Of a DNA stretch of 18,009 nt, positions 7,126 through 14,406 are shown one piece after another. Location of the stretch: assembly GCA_044870185.1 (NCBI GenBank), contig JBIOYL010000394.1, positions 1 to 18,009 of the forward strand, read 5' to 3'. A program made the translations under genes and the position numbers. A model generated the notes under the pieces. That model was given only the letters and a program-made list of their open reading frames with translations, did no database searches and was not told the origin of the DNA. Source of the DNA: JBIOYL01 sp044870185. GTDB lineage: Bacteria > Actinomycetota > CALGFH01. Each line of letters opens with the position of its first letter. The stretch's first letter is position 1.

Positions 7126-7940
7126 GTGGCCAAGCTCAAGCCGTGCGGTCCCGACGATGACCGCACAGGTCGCACGAGCGGCGTTCCCGAACGGCTGCCT
7201 GGCGATCCGGATCCGTGATGCGCTCGGTGCGCTGTTCGAGGACGTGGAGTTCGCAGGGTTGTTGGCGGTCCGGGGCCGCCCGGCGGTCTCACCGGCGCGG
7301 CTGGCGCTGGTGTCGGTGCTGGGAGTTCGCCGAGGGACTGTCGGACCGCCAAGCCGCCGACGCCGTCCGCGGCCGGATCGACTGGACCTACGCCCTCGGC
7401 CTGGAGCTGACCGACACCGGGCTTTGACGCCTCGGTGCTGAGCGAGTTCCGCGCCAGGCTGGCCGCCGGCGATGCGGCCGAGCGGCTGCTGCAGCAGATG
7501 CTTGCCCGCCTGCGGGAGCGAGGCCTGGTCGCCAGTGGTGGGCGGCAGCGCACCGACGCCACCCACGTGCTGGCAGCGGTGCGGGAGCCCGGACCGGCTG
7601 GAGCTGGTCACCGAGAGGCTACGGGCCGCGCTGGAAGCGCTGGCCGCCGCGGCGCCGACGTGGCTTGAAGGGGTCGTTCCTGCGCAGTGGTACGACCGTT
7701 ACGGCCAGCGTGCCAGGATTGGCGGCTACCCAAGGCCGAGACGGCACGGGCCGAGTTCGCCGTCACCGTCGGCGCGGACGGGTTCACGCTGCTGGAGGCC
7801 GTCTACGCCGCCGAGCCCAAGACACCGGCGTGGCTGCGGCACGTCGACGCAGTCCAGACCCTGCGCGTGGTCTGGGTCCAGCAGTACTACCGCGACCAGC
7901 AGGGGCTGCGCTGGCGCGACAACAGCGAGCTGCCACCCGG
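7126..7940 (+). pseudogene. IS1182-family transposase, N-terminal two-thirds with many frameshifts
   Basis: Starting at GTG 7126 (AGAGGTGG upstream) the peptide reads VAKLKPCGP. After a shift it reads VARAAFPNGCLAIRIRDALG and VRGRPAVSPARLALVSVL; then FAEGLSDRQAADAVRGRIDW and TYALGLELTD; then SVLSEFRARLAAGDAAERLL and GRQRTDATHVLAAVR; then DRLELVTERLRAALEALAAA; finally WRLPKAETARAEFAVTVGAD and VWVQQYYRDQ. These blocks follow the order of IS1182-type transposases without gaps, so each break is an indel: near 7155, 7320, 7425, 7590 and 7715. The C-terminal half, which completes the DDE site, is absent. Similarity stops at about 7940, where an alpha/beta hydrolase fragment begins. Confidence 0.8.
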
Positions 7941-7942
7941 CG

Positions 7943-8544
7943 CTAGCTCTCGAGGCGTCTGCCAAAGCTCTGGCGGCCGTGCTCGGGCACTCGACGTGCG
8001 CCGTGAGTAGTGGTGGCCCACTCCACCGGCGGAATCGGCGCGCTGGCCCTGACGGTCACCGCGCCGGCCGCCGCTCCTGCCCGCCTGGCCGGGCAGGAGC
8101 TGATCTCCACTGCACCGCAGCGGCTGGGCGAGAGCCTGCAGAACCGGCTGCTGGCCCGCTCGTGCTGTCGGGGCTGGCGCACCAGCTGCTGCACCGCCGC
8201 CGGCTGGGCACCGGCTCACGCGCACGCTGTGGCGCCCACCCCGACCCGGCCCTGGCGGAGTTCGCGCGCCGCATCATGCGACAGACGAGCATCGAGGCGA
8301 CCAAGGCGGTGTGGCGGTTCGACTTCCATGACCAGCTGGGACCAGGTAGAGCTGCCAACGCTGGTGCTGTGCGCCGCCGAGGACCGCTCGGTCAGCCCGA
8401 GCACGCCCGGGCGCTGGCCGACGGCATCCCGCAGGCCAGCGTGCAGCGCTTCCCCGGGGCCGGGCACCTGGTGGTGCTGGAACGCGCCGAGCCGATTGGC
8501 AGATCGCAGGGGCCATCCCGCCGTTCACGGCCGCTCGCACCTAG
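7943..8544 (+). pseudogene. Alpha/beta-fold hydrolase, 5'-truncated and heavily frameshifted
   Basis: Pieces in three frames fall in the order of an alpha/beta hydrolase. The helix before the nucleophile elbow reads ASAKALAAVL then ALDVRR, and the elbow is VVVAHSTGGIGALAL (S in HSTGG). ELISTAPQRLGESLQNRLLA and a lid-like LSGLAHQLLHRR follow, then ARRIMRQTSIEATKAVWRFD, the acid-bearing strand LPTLVLCAAEDRSVSP, the terminal histidine region FPGAGHLVVLERAEPI, and QIAGAIPPFTAART before TAG at 8542-8544. All three triad positions (Ser, Asp, His) are still recognisable, but about six frame changes and the missing first 80 or so residues make it a pseudogene. Its stop shares the CTAG tetranucleotide with the stop of the convergent GNAT gene. 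The IS1182 fragment directly upstream may mark the insertion that truncated it. Confidence 0.72.
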
Positions 8545-9164
8545 AAGTCGATCCGCATCACGACCCGCCTGGGGGTGGGCCTGCTGGCCTCGGTGAACCC
8601 GGCGGCGGCGAAGATGCTGCGGCTGCCGACGTACAGCTCGCCCCAGGTGATCTCCTGTCCTGGGTGCGTGATCATCGGGTAGCCCTCGATGGCACGGGCG
8701 CCGCGCTCGCGTGCGAAGTCGACGGCGGCGGCTGTCAGCGCGCGGCTCACACCGCGGCGCCGGAAGCCCGTACGGGTGACGAAGCAGGTCACGGCCCAGA
8801 CGCCGTCGTCGGCCTTGTCTTCGGCTCGCCCGGTCCACGGGACGCGGGTAAACAGCAGGCGCACGTAGGCCGTGCGGGGCTCGACCGCACACCAGCCGGC
8901 GGGTTCGCCGTCGAGGTAGGCGACCAGGCCGCTGGTCGTGCGGACCCCGGGATGGCCGCAGCCGGTCTGCTCGCGCAGCCGCTCGGCGCGTTCCTCTACG
9001 GGAACTGAGCGCCACTGGAAGTCCCGGATCTTGAACCACTGGCACTGGCATCTGGACGCATCGCCGCGCGTGCCGAAGACGGCCTGCAGGTCGTCGCAGG
9101 ACGCTTGGTTGGCGGGCGTGATGGTAATCGCGGCATCCGTCACCATCCGGGTTGTGTCGGCCAT
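8541..9164 (-). CDS. GNAT family N-acetyltransferase
   Basis: A 207-residue protein that looks intact. After a short N-terminus it has CQCQWFKIRDFQWR (about 39-52), SGLVAYLDGEPAGWCAVEPR (78-97), AVTCFVTRTGFRRRGVSRAL (124-143) with the R-x-x-G-x-S/A acetyl-CoA pyrophosphate loop, and EITWGELYVGSRSIFAAAGF (171-190), the final GNAT strand and helix. It ends VVMRIDF. The cysteine-containing front and the GYPMI...GELYVG segment are typical of an actinobacterial GNAT subgroup of unknown substrate. ATG 9164 gives the usual N-terminus. GGGAGGGA lies somewhat far upstream (about 15 bases), so an alternative ATG at 9146 is possible. Its stop overlaps that of the decayed hydrolase on the other strand. 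It is one of few unbroken genes in this stretch. Confidence 0.87.
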   Translation of the reverse strand: MADTTRMVTDAAITITPANQASCDDLQAVFGTRGDASRCQCQWFKIRDFQWRSVPVEERAERLREQTGCGHPGVRTTSGLVAYLDGEPAGWCAVEPRTAYVRLLFTRVPWTGRAEDKADDGVWAVTCFVTRTGFRRRGVSRALTAAAVDFARERGARAIEGYPMITHPGQEITWGELYVGSRSIFAAAGFTEASRPTPRRVVMRIDF

Positions 9165-9456
9165 CGTCGCAGCACCATCCCTCCCGGTTCGGCCGAGTCC
9201 TCGCGGCCGGCGATGGTTCCCACCAGCAACACCGAACGAACCACAGCCCTGGCCTCGTGGCTGGAGTTCTAACACCCGGCGCCGACACGCTGCGCTCGGA
9301 GGGCTTCCGCCGACCAGCCGACTGTCACCAACCTGATGGCCAGATACACCTGGGCTCTGACCCGAGCGGCGGGCCGTCACCAGGGACAGGCGCGTTCACC
9401 CGCTCAAGCACCACGCTGCGCCCACCGCTGCTGCATGGGCTCGACGCACGGCCGAG
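9165..9456. other. Intergenic region between the GNAT gene and the IS1634 remnant
   Basis: No supported gene. It should contain the GNAT promoter. A single TTCCCACC occurs at about 9216-9223 without the partner elements seen in other promoters here. The sequence just before 9481 is not recognisably transposase. Confidence 0.35.
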
Positions 9457-9960
9457 ATGACACCAAGCCGGCGGCCGGCCGACGGCCTGGTTGCCCGCGA
9501 TGCCGCCTCGGACGGCTGCTTTCTGCTGGTCATAGGCGACAAGGACATGACCGCGGCCGAGCTGCTGGCCGCCTCCAAGTGGCAGCCCAACCTCGAGCAG
9601 CGCCACGCCCAGCTCAAGGGCACCCAGCTGGTCGCGCCGGTGTTCCTCAACGATCCCGCCCGCATCGAAGGACTGCTGTGCTGCCAGTTCATCGCCATGC
9701 TCGTCCAAGCCCTGCTCGAACGCGAGACCCGCCGCGCCATGGCCATCCGCGGCCTGCACCAGCTGTCGCTCTACCCCGAAGAGCGGGACAGCGCTGCCCC
9801 CACCGCCGCCCGTGCGTTCGACATCTTCACCGGCCTTGCCCGCCACTACCTGATGCGGGATGGCCAGCTCGTTCAGACCTTCCAGCCCGAACTCACCCCG
9901 CTGCAGCGCCAGGTGCTCGACCTCCTCGACATCCCCGAGACCGCCTACGTCGGCTCGTGA
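9457..9960 (+). pseudogene. IS1634-family (IS4-like) transposase, C-terminal remnant
   Basis: An open frame of 167 codons whose residues from about 9 onward match the C-terminal third of IS1634-type transposases. ARDAASDGCFLLVIGDKDM precedes SKWQPNLEQRHAQLKGTQLV, the K-x-Q-P-x-x-E-x-R-h catalytic-glutamate block. Then come APVFLNDPARIEGLLCCQFI, LLERETRRAMAIRG and LSLYPEERDSAAPTAARAFD, ending FQPELTPLQRQVLDLLDIPE-TAYVGS. The N-terminal domain and the first catalytic aspartates are missing. The first eight codons are not part of the family and the ATG at 9457 is probably chance. The frame itself is unbroken, so the truncation may be younger than that of the other elements. No inverted repeats were identified. 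Confidence 0.78.
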
Positions 9961-10050
9961 CTGGGGGCCGAAACGAGGCTCGGATGTGCGGAAAGCGAGA
10001 AGGACGCCCATAGCGACCGCGCATCACTTCCGCCCGGCCCCGCCGGGCCA

Positions 10051-10240
10051 CCCCTGGCCGAGGAGATCGCCGGCAACCTGGCCACCCTCGGCCACCCCGA
10101 GACCGCCGGCACCCGCCGCGTCTACGCCGGCGCCCTCACCGCGCTGCGCGCCGAGCTGGGCGCCGACCGGTCCGCCGCCAGCCTCCGACGCGGCGACCGC
10201 CGAGTAGCTCGCCGCCTGGTTCACCGGCCGTTGGGTGCTC
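10051..10240 (+). pseudogene. Tyrosine recombinase (integrase), N-terminal SAM-like domain remnant
   Basis: The plus strand reads PLAEEIAGNLATLGHPETAG then TRRVYAGALTALRAELGADR, and after a one-base shift DAATAE, an in-frame TAG, and LAAWFTGRW. This has the pattern of the N-terminal core-binding domain of phage-type integrases (nTxRxYxxaLxxLxxeLG ... aWfxxRWg). Nothing of the catalytic domain (R..HxLR..Y) follows. At about 10240 the sequence changes to the antisense side of a LAL regulator remnant. The call is based on one domain pattern and is moderate. Confidence 0.5.
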
Positions 10241-10242
10241 GG

Positions 10243-11332
10243 GCGCGATCGCCGCCGACACCTCAGCCACCATGCCTCCCTGGGTGGGCAAGTCGAGATT
10301 CTGCTGCTTGGGTCCGTGGTCGAGGGCCCGCTCGGCCTGCTCCATGCGGCGCTCGGCCGAGTCCAGGCGGGCGATGTGGACCTCGAGCAAGCCCTGTACC
10401 AAGCACAGGCCTGGGCGGGATAGCACCGCATCGTCTGGGAGCAGGGAGAGGCGGCGCTCGAGAATCGCAGTTTCTCCGCGGCGGAGGGTCTCGCTCAGGT
10501 GCTGCTCCACCAGCCGCGTCGCCCGCAGCATGTCCCAGCCGCCAACGCATGCCGGATGGCCGCATCGATCAGCCCATGCTGCTCGCACCAGGCGGCGGCC
10601 CGGCGGTGCAACTCGGGCACCAGGTCCGAATGAAGCTGAACCGCTCTGGTGCGGAGCAGGTCGGCGAACAGGTGGTGCAAGCGCCACCAGCGGCGCTCGG
10701 CATCCAACGGGACGAGGAACAGGTTGGCTCGGTCGAGCTCCTTGACCATGTCCTGGCGGTCGGCACCCCGGTGACGGCGTTGCAGAGCGGGCCGCTGAGC
10801 CGCTCCAGGATCGAGGTCTCCAGTAGGACGTCCGCACCCGGTCCGACTGCCGCGCGAGCACCTCCTCGCTCAGGTAGTCCAGCACGTCGCGGTGGGTTCC
10901 GGCGAACGCGTCCAGGAAGGCGGCAGGGTCGGATCGCCCCTGGAGCGACAAGGCAGCCGCAGCAGCCCACGACCCAGCCTTCGGTCCGAATAGCGCCAGA
11001 AGCGTGCCGGGTCGTTCTCGTCGGGGTCCAGCGACAGCCAGGCAACCGGCCACTCCGTGTTGGTGGCCCAGTCGGCCAGCAGGGTGTCTTGCCGAAGCCG
11101 GCGGGCGTGCATACCAGGATCAGCTCCCCGGCCAGCCCTTCGCTGAGCCGCTGGAACAGGCATGACCGGGCCAGCCGGTCCGGGCGGGTTCGCGGGAGGT
11201 TGACCTTGGTGGCCAGCAGCGCGTCTCGCGCACGGGTGTGGCCAGGTCCGGAGACGATGTCGGTGGCTCAGCCGTGCCGTCGCCCGCCGTCCACCCGGCG
11301 AGGGCCTGCTGGCAGTCGATCCTAATGGGCAT
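10243..11332 (-). pseudogene. LAL (MalT-like) LuxR regulator, frameshifted and lacking the HTH domain
   Basis: Reading the minus strand from about 11332: AEPPTSSPDLATPVR; DALLATKVNLPRTRPDRLAR; ELILVC; Walker A TPAGFGK; TLLADWATNTEWPVAWLSLD; PDENDPARFWRY; FLDAFAGTHRDVLDYLSEEV; LLETSILERLSGPLCNAVTG; RANLFLVPLDAERRWWRLHH; LFADLLRTR; HRRAAAWCEQHGLIDAAIRH; ATRLVEQHLSETLRRGETAI; LERRLSLLPDDAVLSRPGLC; and finally GMVAEVSAAIA. These are the ATPase and early TPR parts of a LAL regulator in correct order, spread over all three frames with at least five indels. Similarity ends near 10243, beside the integrase fragment, so the rest of the TPR region and the DNA-binding domain are lost. It is clearly paralogous to the regulator at 16099-18009 and divergent from the gene at 11495. 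Confidence 0.82.
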
Positions 11333-11396
11333 CGGGTCCACCGTCCCCACGGCCGTCTATGGGATACCACCCGGCCTGCACCTCCTCCCGGAACCT

Positions 11397-11451
11397 TCCA
11401 CCGGGTGCTCCACCTTCGGGTGATGTCCTGGTGCGGTCCGCTCCCTATCGT
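11397..11451 (+). promoter_or_regulatory. Candidate promoter with tandem TCCACC elements, GGGTGATGT and -10-like TATCGT
   Basis: TCCACC occurs at 11397-11402 and 11409-11414, 12 bp apart. After TTC comes GGGTGATGT at 11418-11426, then 19 bases, then TATCGT at 11446-11451. The same order and spacing occur on the minus strand at 15961-16004 upstream of the MFS operon. Transcription would start near 11458 and give a short leader to the ribosome binding site at 11481. It lies in the divergent region next to the decayed LAL regulator. Confidence 0.55.
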
Positions 11452-11494
11452 CGGGCACATGACCGTGCCAGCTGAACCAGGGAGAGGGACCGTG

Positions 11495-11735
11495 ATGCTG
11501 CCGGGTGACTGGACAGCAGAGCTCGGACGCGAGCGGGTGGCCGAGCTCCACCGCCAGGCGGAGCGCCAGCGCCTCGTGCGCCTTGCCGGGGCGCACGGTC
11601 GTGGCGGCACCGGCGGCCTGTGGCGCGAGCGGCGCTTGCTGGCGGGTTGGCTGGAGGTTCGGGTCAGGGCGTCCTGGCGTCCTCGACGACGCCATGCAGC
11701 GCTTCACCGTCGGCGACGCCGTGAGCTCGTCGTGA
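11495..11735 (+). CDS. Small hypothetical protein, end uncertain (possible frameshift)
   Basis: ATG 11495 follows GGAGAGGG with ideal spacing and lies about 40 bases after a good promoter candidate. The protein begins LPGDWTAELGRERVAELHRQ then AERQRLVRLAGAHG, a helical, charged sequence of the kind found at the start of many short actinobacterial hypothetical proteins. The frame stays open far into the next gene (stop at 12589) with increasingly Arg/Pro-rich sequence that looks like an antiphase reading. A shift near 11670 would give GVLDDAMQRFTVGDAVSSS and a stop at 11733-11735, which looks more natural, so I give that end. The start is well supported and the end is not. No function is recognised. 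Confidence 0.5.
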
Positions 11736-11847
11736 CGGGAGCCAACGTGGTCGTTGACCTGCCCGAGACCTCCCCCGAGCCCGACGCCCGGGACCACCCG
11801 GCCGAGGTCCGGGCGACCACGCCGCGTGATGGCCGCCCGACCCGACG

Positions 11848-12380
11848 ATGGGTTCGGGAGCCTGGATCGACCCGGCCAACCCCACCGGGTACCTGGCCAC
11901 CGCCCCCCACGGCACCGTCGTGCACCTGCGGCTGCTGCGCCGCGACGAGCGGGAGCTGGTGGCCCGGTTCTTCGCCGGGCTGTCCGCCGAGTCCCGGTGC
12001 CGCCGCTTCCTGCAGCCGATGCCGCGGCTGTCGGAGGCGATGCTGGGGCGGCTGGTGGACGTCGACGCCGCCGCCATGTCGCCGTGGTGGCCGCCGTCGA
12101 CGGCGAATGCGCCGGCATCGCCCGCTGGATCGCGCTGGCCGACGAGCCGGGCACCGCCGAGGTCGGGGTCACCGTGACCGACCGCTACCAGGGCCGCGGC
12201 ATCGGGCGGCTGCTGGTCGAGGCCCTGCGGCCGGTCGCCGTCCGCGCCGGCCTGACCAGCTTGGTCTACCTGGTCGACCCGACCAACCGGCCGGCGCTTC
12301 GGCTGCTGCGGTCGCTCGGCGTCGAGCTCGCTCTCCGCGGCGGCCTGGTGGAGGGCCGCCAGCGCCTGCCTGGCCGGCCG
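11848..12380 (+). CDS. GNAT family N-acetyltransferase with a frameshift near 12075
   Basis: From ATG 11848 the protein reads WIDPANPTGYLATAPHGTVV then HLRLLRRDERELVARFFAGL and CRRFLQPMPRLSEAMLGRLV. This is the front of GNATs that resemble the acetyltransferase domain fused to acetate-CoA ligase-like proteins (LRPIRPEDEELL..FF..LS.ES.R.RF). After a one-base loss near 12075 it continues in the next frame as HVAVVAAVDGECAGIARWIA, EVGVTVTDRYQGRGIGRLLV (acetyl-CoA loop QGRGIG), LTSLVYLVDPTNRPALRLLR and SLGVELALRGGLVEGRQRLP. The expected stop after that is missing in this frame; a TAG one frame over at 12436 could be the original end. All core GNAT elements are present, so the gene may be functional if the indel is an artefact. 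No ribosome binding site is obvious before 11848. Confidence 0.7.
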
Positions 12381-12459
12381 CTGCTGGACGCGTCGAGGGG
12401 CTGGGGTCCGGCACCCGGCGGATGGCCGTGGCGGATAGGCTCGCGAAGTCGGGAGCTGC

Positions 12460-12745
12460 CCGATGCGCAGCCTCACTGCCCGTGCCCGCAGCCGCCAGGC
12501 CGGCCGCCTGCCGCCGGCGTCCAGGCGCGTGCCCCAGGTCGAGCGGGCGGCGGCCACGTCGGCGGCGGTCGCCAGCCGTGCCTCGGTGACGACCAGCAGC
12601 CGGCATACACCCCAGCCAGGTTCTGCAAGGTCTCCTTCCCGAGCGTCGCCACACCGACGCCGCGGTCTCCCACCGTGGATGACATCAGCAGCTCAAGGAC
12701 GCCCGTGCTCCCCGATGACCTTGGCTGCGGCGGGCGGCCGCCAGC
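12460..12745 (-). pseudogene. Coding-like remnant of unknown family
   Basis: On the minus strand two frames read sensibly in succession: VLELLMSSTVGDRGVGVATL then GKETLQNLAGVY, and after a shift RLLVVTEARLATAADVAAAR then WGTRLDAGGRRPAWRLRARA. The composition is more protein-like than the Arg/Pro-rich readings of the other frames, but I do not recognise the family. It has no convincing start and fades into the antisense of the GNAT gene. Treat it as a possible gene fragment only. Confidence 0.22.
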
Positions 12746-12760
12746 AAGACGGCCGCCCGC
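12730..12760 (-). terminator. Strong GC-rich hairpin, probable terminator of the MFS operon
   Basis: GCGGGCGGCCG (12730-12740) and CGGCCGCCCGC (12750-12760) form a perfect 11-bp stem around a 9-base loop. It lies 11 bases beyond the stop codon of the minus-strand gene at 12772. No T-run follows on either strand, as is common in actinobacteria. Confidence 0.7.
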
Positions 12761-12771
12761 GGTCTTGGCTG

Positions 12772-13164
12772 TCATGTTCGGGTCTGGGTCCGGTAGAGCT
12801 GCCGGGTGGCGGCCACGCCGGCGACGAGCGCGACGACCAATGCCAGCAGCTGGATCACCGTGCCGACGAAGACGCCCACCTGACCCGGGTCGCCCAGCTG
12901 CTGCCTCGCTTGGGGCGCGAGCGCGCCGCCGACCAGGAGAAACAGCGACACGATCACCCCGACGATCATCGTCCAGCGCCAGCGGGTCGCCAGGGCGACC
13001 AGGCCCGCGGCGACCAGCAGGATGAGCAGGCCCGGGGGAATGGTCGGGTAGTCGGCTCCCGAGGCGATCTGGATCACGATGCCGGCGGCCGCGACGACCA
13101 GGCCGGCCACGGTGATGCTGGCGGCCGCCGACAACCTCCTTGGCCTGCTTGTTGGGCTGTCCAT
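12772..13164 (-). CDS. Small integral membrane protein of unknown function (130 aa)
   Basis: ATG 13164 is preceded by AAGGAG seven bases upstream, so the start is firm. The protein has a short basic N-terminus (SRPRR) and four predicted membrane helices at about residues 13-33, 42-60, 64-83 and 97-120. Loops are short, and it has a basic tail ending RQLYRTQTRT. No domain is recognised; four-helix proteins of this size are common in actinobacteria and often accompany transporters or redox proteins. It is the last gene of a same-strand series (MFS, flavoprotein, this), 89 bases after the flavoprotein stop and just before a strong hairpin. Co-transcription with them is likely. It looks unbroken. 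Confidence 0.75.
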   Translation of the reverse strand: MDSPTSRPRRLSAAASITVAGLVVAAAGIVIQIASGADYPTIPPGLLILLVAAGLVALATRWRWTMIVGVIVSLFLLVGGALAPQARQQLGDPGQVGVFVGTVIQLLALVVALVAGVAATRQLYRTQTRT

Positions 13165-13253
13165 CCGTTGCTCCTTCCTGTCCTCTCCGGTCAGGTGACG
13201 TCTCGCCGTTGGATCAGGGCGGCCGGCGACCAGCGCAGCGCCCCCCGTTCATG

Positions 13254-14368
13254 TCAGCGCGTCCCGGAGGGCGTCGATGCGGCGTGTCGTAGGTGACGCC
13301 GGGATCGGTCGGCGAGGGCGGCGAGGTGCTGGGCGATGTGGTGGGCGTCCCTGCCGACCCCGCCGACGTGGTCGGAGGTGGGCGTGTACTGGAAGGGCAG
13401 CCCCAGGAAGTACAGGCCGGGCGCGGCGGCAACCACGCCCCGGTGGTGGGTGGGGGCGCCAGCGTCGTCGAAGATCGGCAGGTCGATCCAGCCGAAGTCG
13501 GGACGGTAGCCGGTCGCCCACACCACCACGGCAACGTCCACGAGTTGCCCGTCGGCCAGCCGGGGCGTGCCGTCTGCGACGTCGTCGACCCTGGGTACCC
13601 GGTGGACGCCGGCGGCCAGGATGTCGGCGGGCTTGAGGCGGACCAGCGGGTCGCCTCGCCGCTGCCGGGTGTCGCGCATCCTGCGGCCGAGCCGGGTGTC
13701 GAGGGTGAGCAGATGGTCGGCCAGCCACAGCGAGAGGCGGTTGTGGATGAGCCCGATCGGTGCGTGGCCGACGTCCGGGCCGGACAGGTAGGTCCGTCGG
13801 GTGGCGGCCAGCTCCACGGCGATCTCGGCGCCGGAGTTGCCGGCCCCCACCACCAGCGCGTCGCCGTCGGGCAGCTGGCCGGGTTGCGGTAGTCGCGGGA
13901 GTGCAGCTGGGCGATCGTGGAGTCCAGTCCGGTGGCGAACCCGGGGATGTGCGGGTGGTGGTAGGGCCCGGTGGCGACCACCACCTGCTCGGCCGTGTAC
14001 CGCTCGTGTCCGGCGCGCAGCAGGTAGCCGCCGTCGCGGCGGGCCAGGGACTGGACTCGCCGCCCCAGGCGCACGGGCAGCTGGAACCGCTCGGCGTAGG
14101 TCTCCAGGTAGTCGGCGGTCTGGTCCTTGGTGGGGAAGGAGTGGCCGGGGGCGGGGAACGGCATCCCTGGAAGGCCGCTGTGGCCGGCCGGGGTGAACAG
14201 CCGAAGGGAGTCCCAGCGGTTCCGCCAGGTCTGGCCGACCCTGCCGGCGGCGTCGAGGATCACGAAGTGGCGGTGCTGGGTGGCCAGGAAGTAGCCCATG
14301 GCCAGGCCAGCCTGGCCGCCGCCGACCACGACGGTGTCCAGGTGATGCTCAGACGGTTGGGGGGTCAT
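13254..14368 (-). CDS. CzcO-like FAD/NAD(P)-binding monooxygenase with one frameshift near 13877
   Basis: A flavin-dependent oxidoreductase of the CzcO/flavin monooxygenase type. It uses FAD and NAD(P)H, usually to oxygenate a small substrate in the cytoplasm. ATG 14368 has GAGAGGAG upstream. The FAD-binding motif VVVGGGQAGLAMGYFLA is at about residues 13-29, followed by GQTWRNRWDSLRLFTPAGHS and a family-typical VVVATGPYHHPHIPGF. One base is missing in a C-run near 13877; the protein then continues in the next frame as VVGAGNSGAEIAVELA, the NAD(P)H-binding Rossmann motif, and further to VVVWATGYRPDFGWIDLPIF and FLGLPFQYT, ending at the TGA at 13254. Length (about 370 residues) fits the family. 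It lies 38 bases after the restored end of the MFS gene, so they are probably cotranscribed. The substrate is unknown. Confidence 0.85.
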
Positions 14369-14406
14369 GGATGCTCCTCTCTCGTCGCGCACGGGTGGGT
14401 CGCTGG

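Noticed and set aside
7943..8010. Integrase-like motif ALAAVLGHSTCAV
   Set aside because: It resembles the C-terminal LGHS box of tyrosine recombinases. With frame corrections the same bases read AVL..ALDVRR-VVVAHSTGG, the alpha/beta hydrolase nucleophile region, and the rest of the hydrolase follows.
5779..10240. A functional composite transposon or genomic island
   Set aside because: Several IS families are present, but every element is truncated or frameshifted, with no matching terminal inverted repeats or target-site duplications that I could identify.
11754..13025. Single 423-codon plus-strand frame
   Set aside because: Only the middle part (about 12080-12380) is real GNAT sequence; the ends are readings of other frames or antisense to other features.
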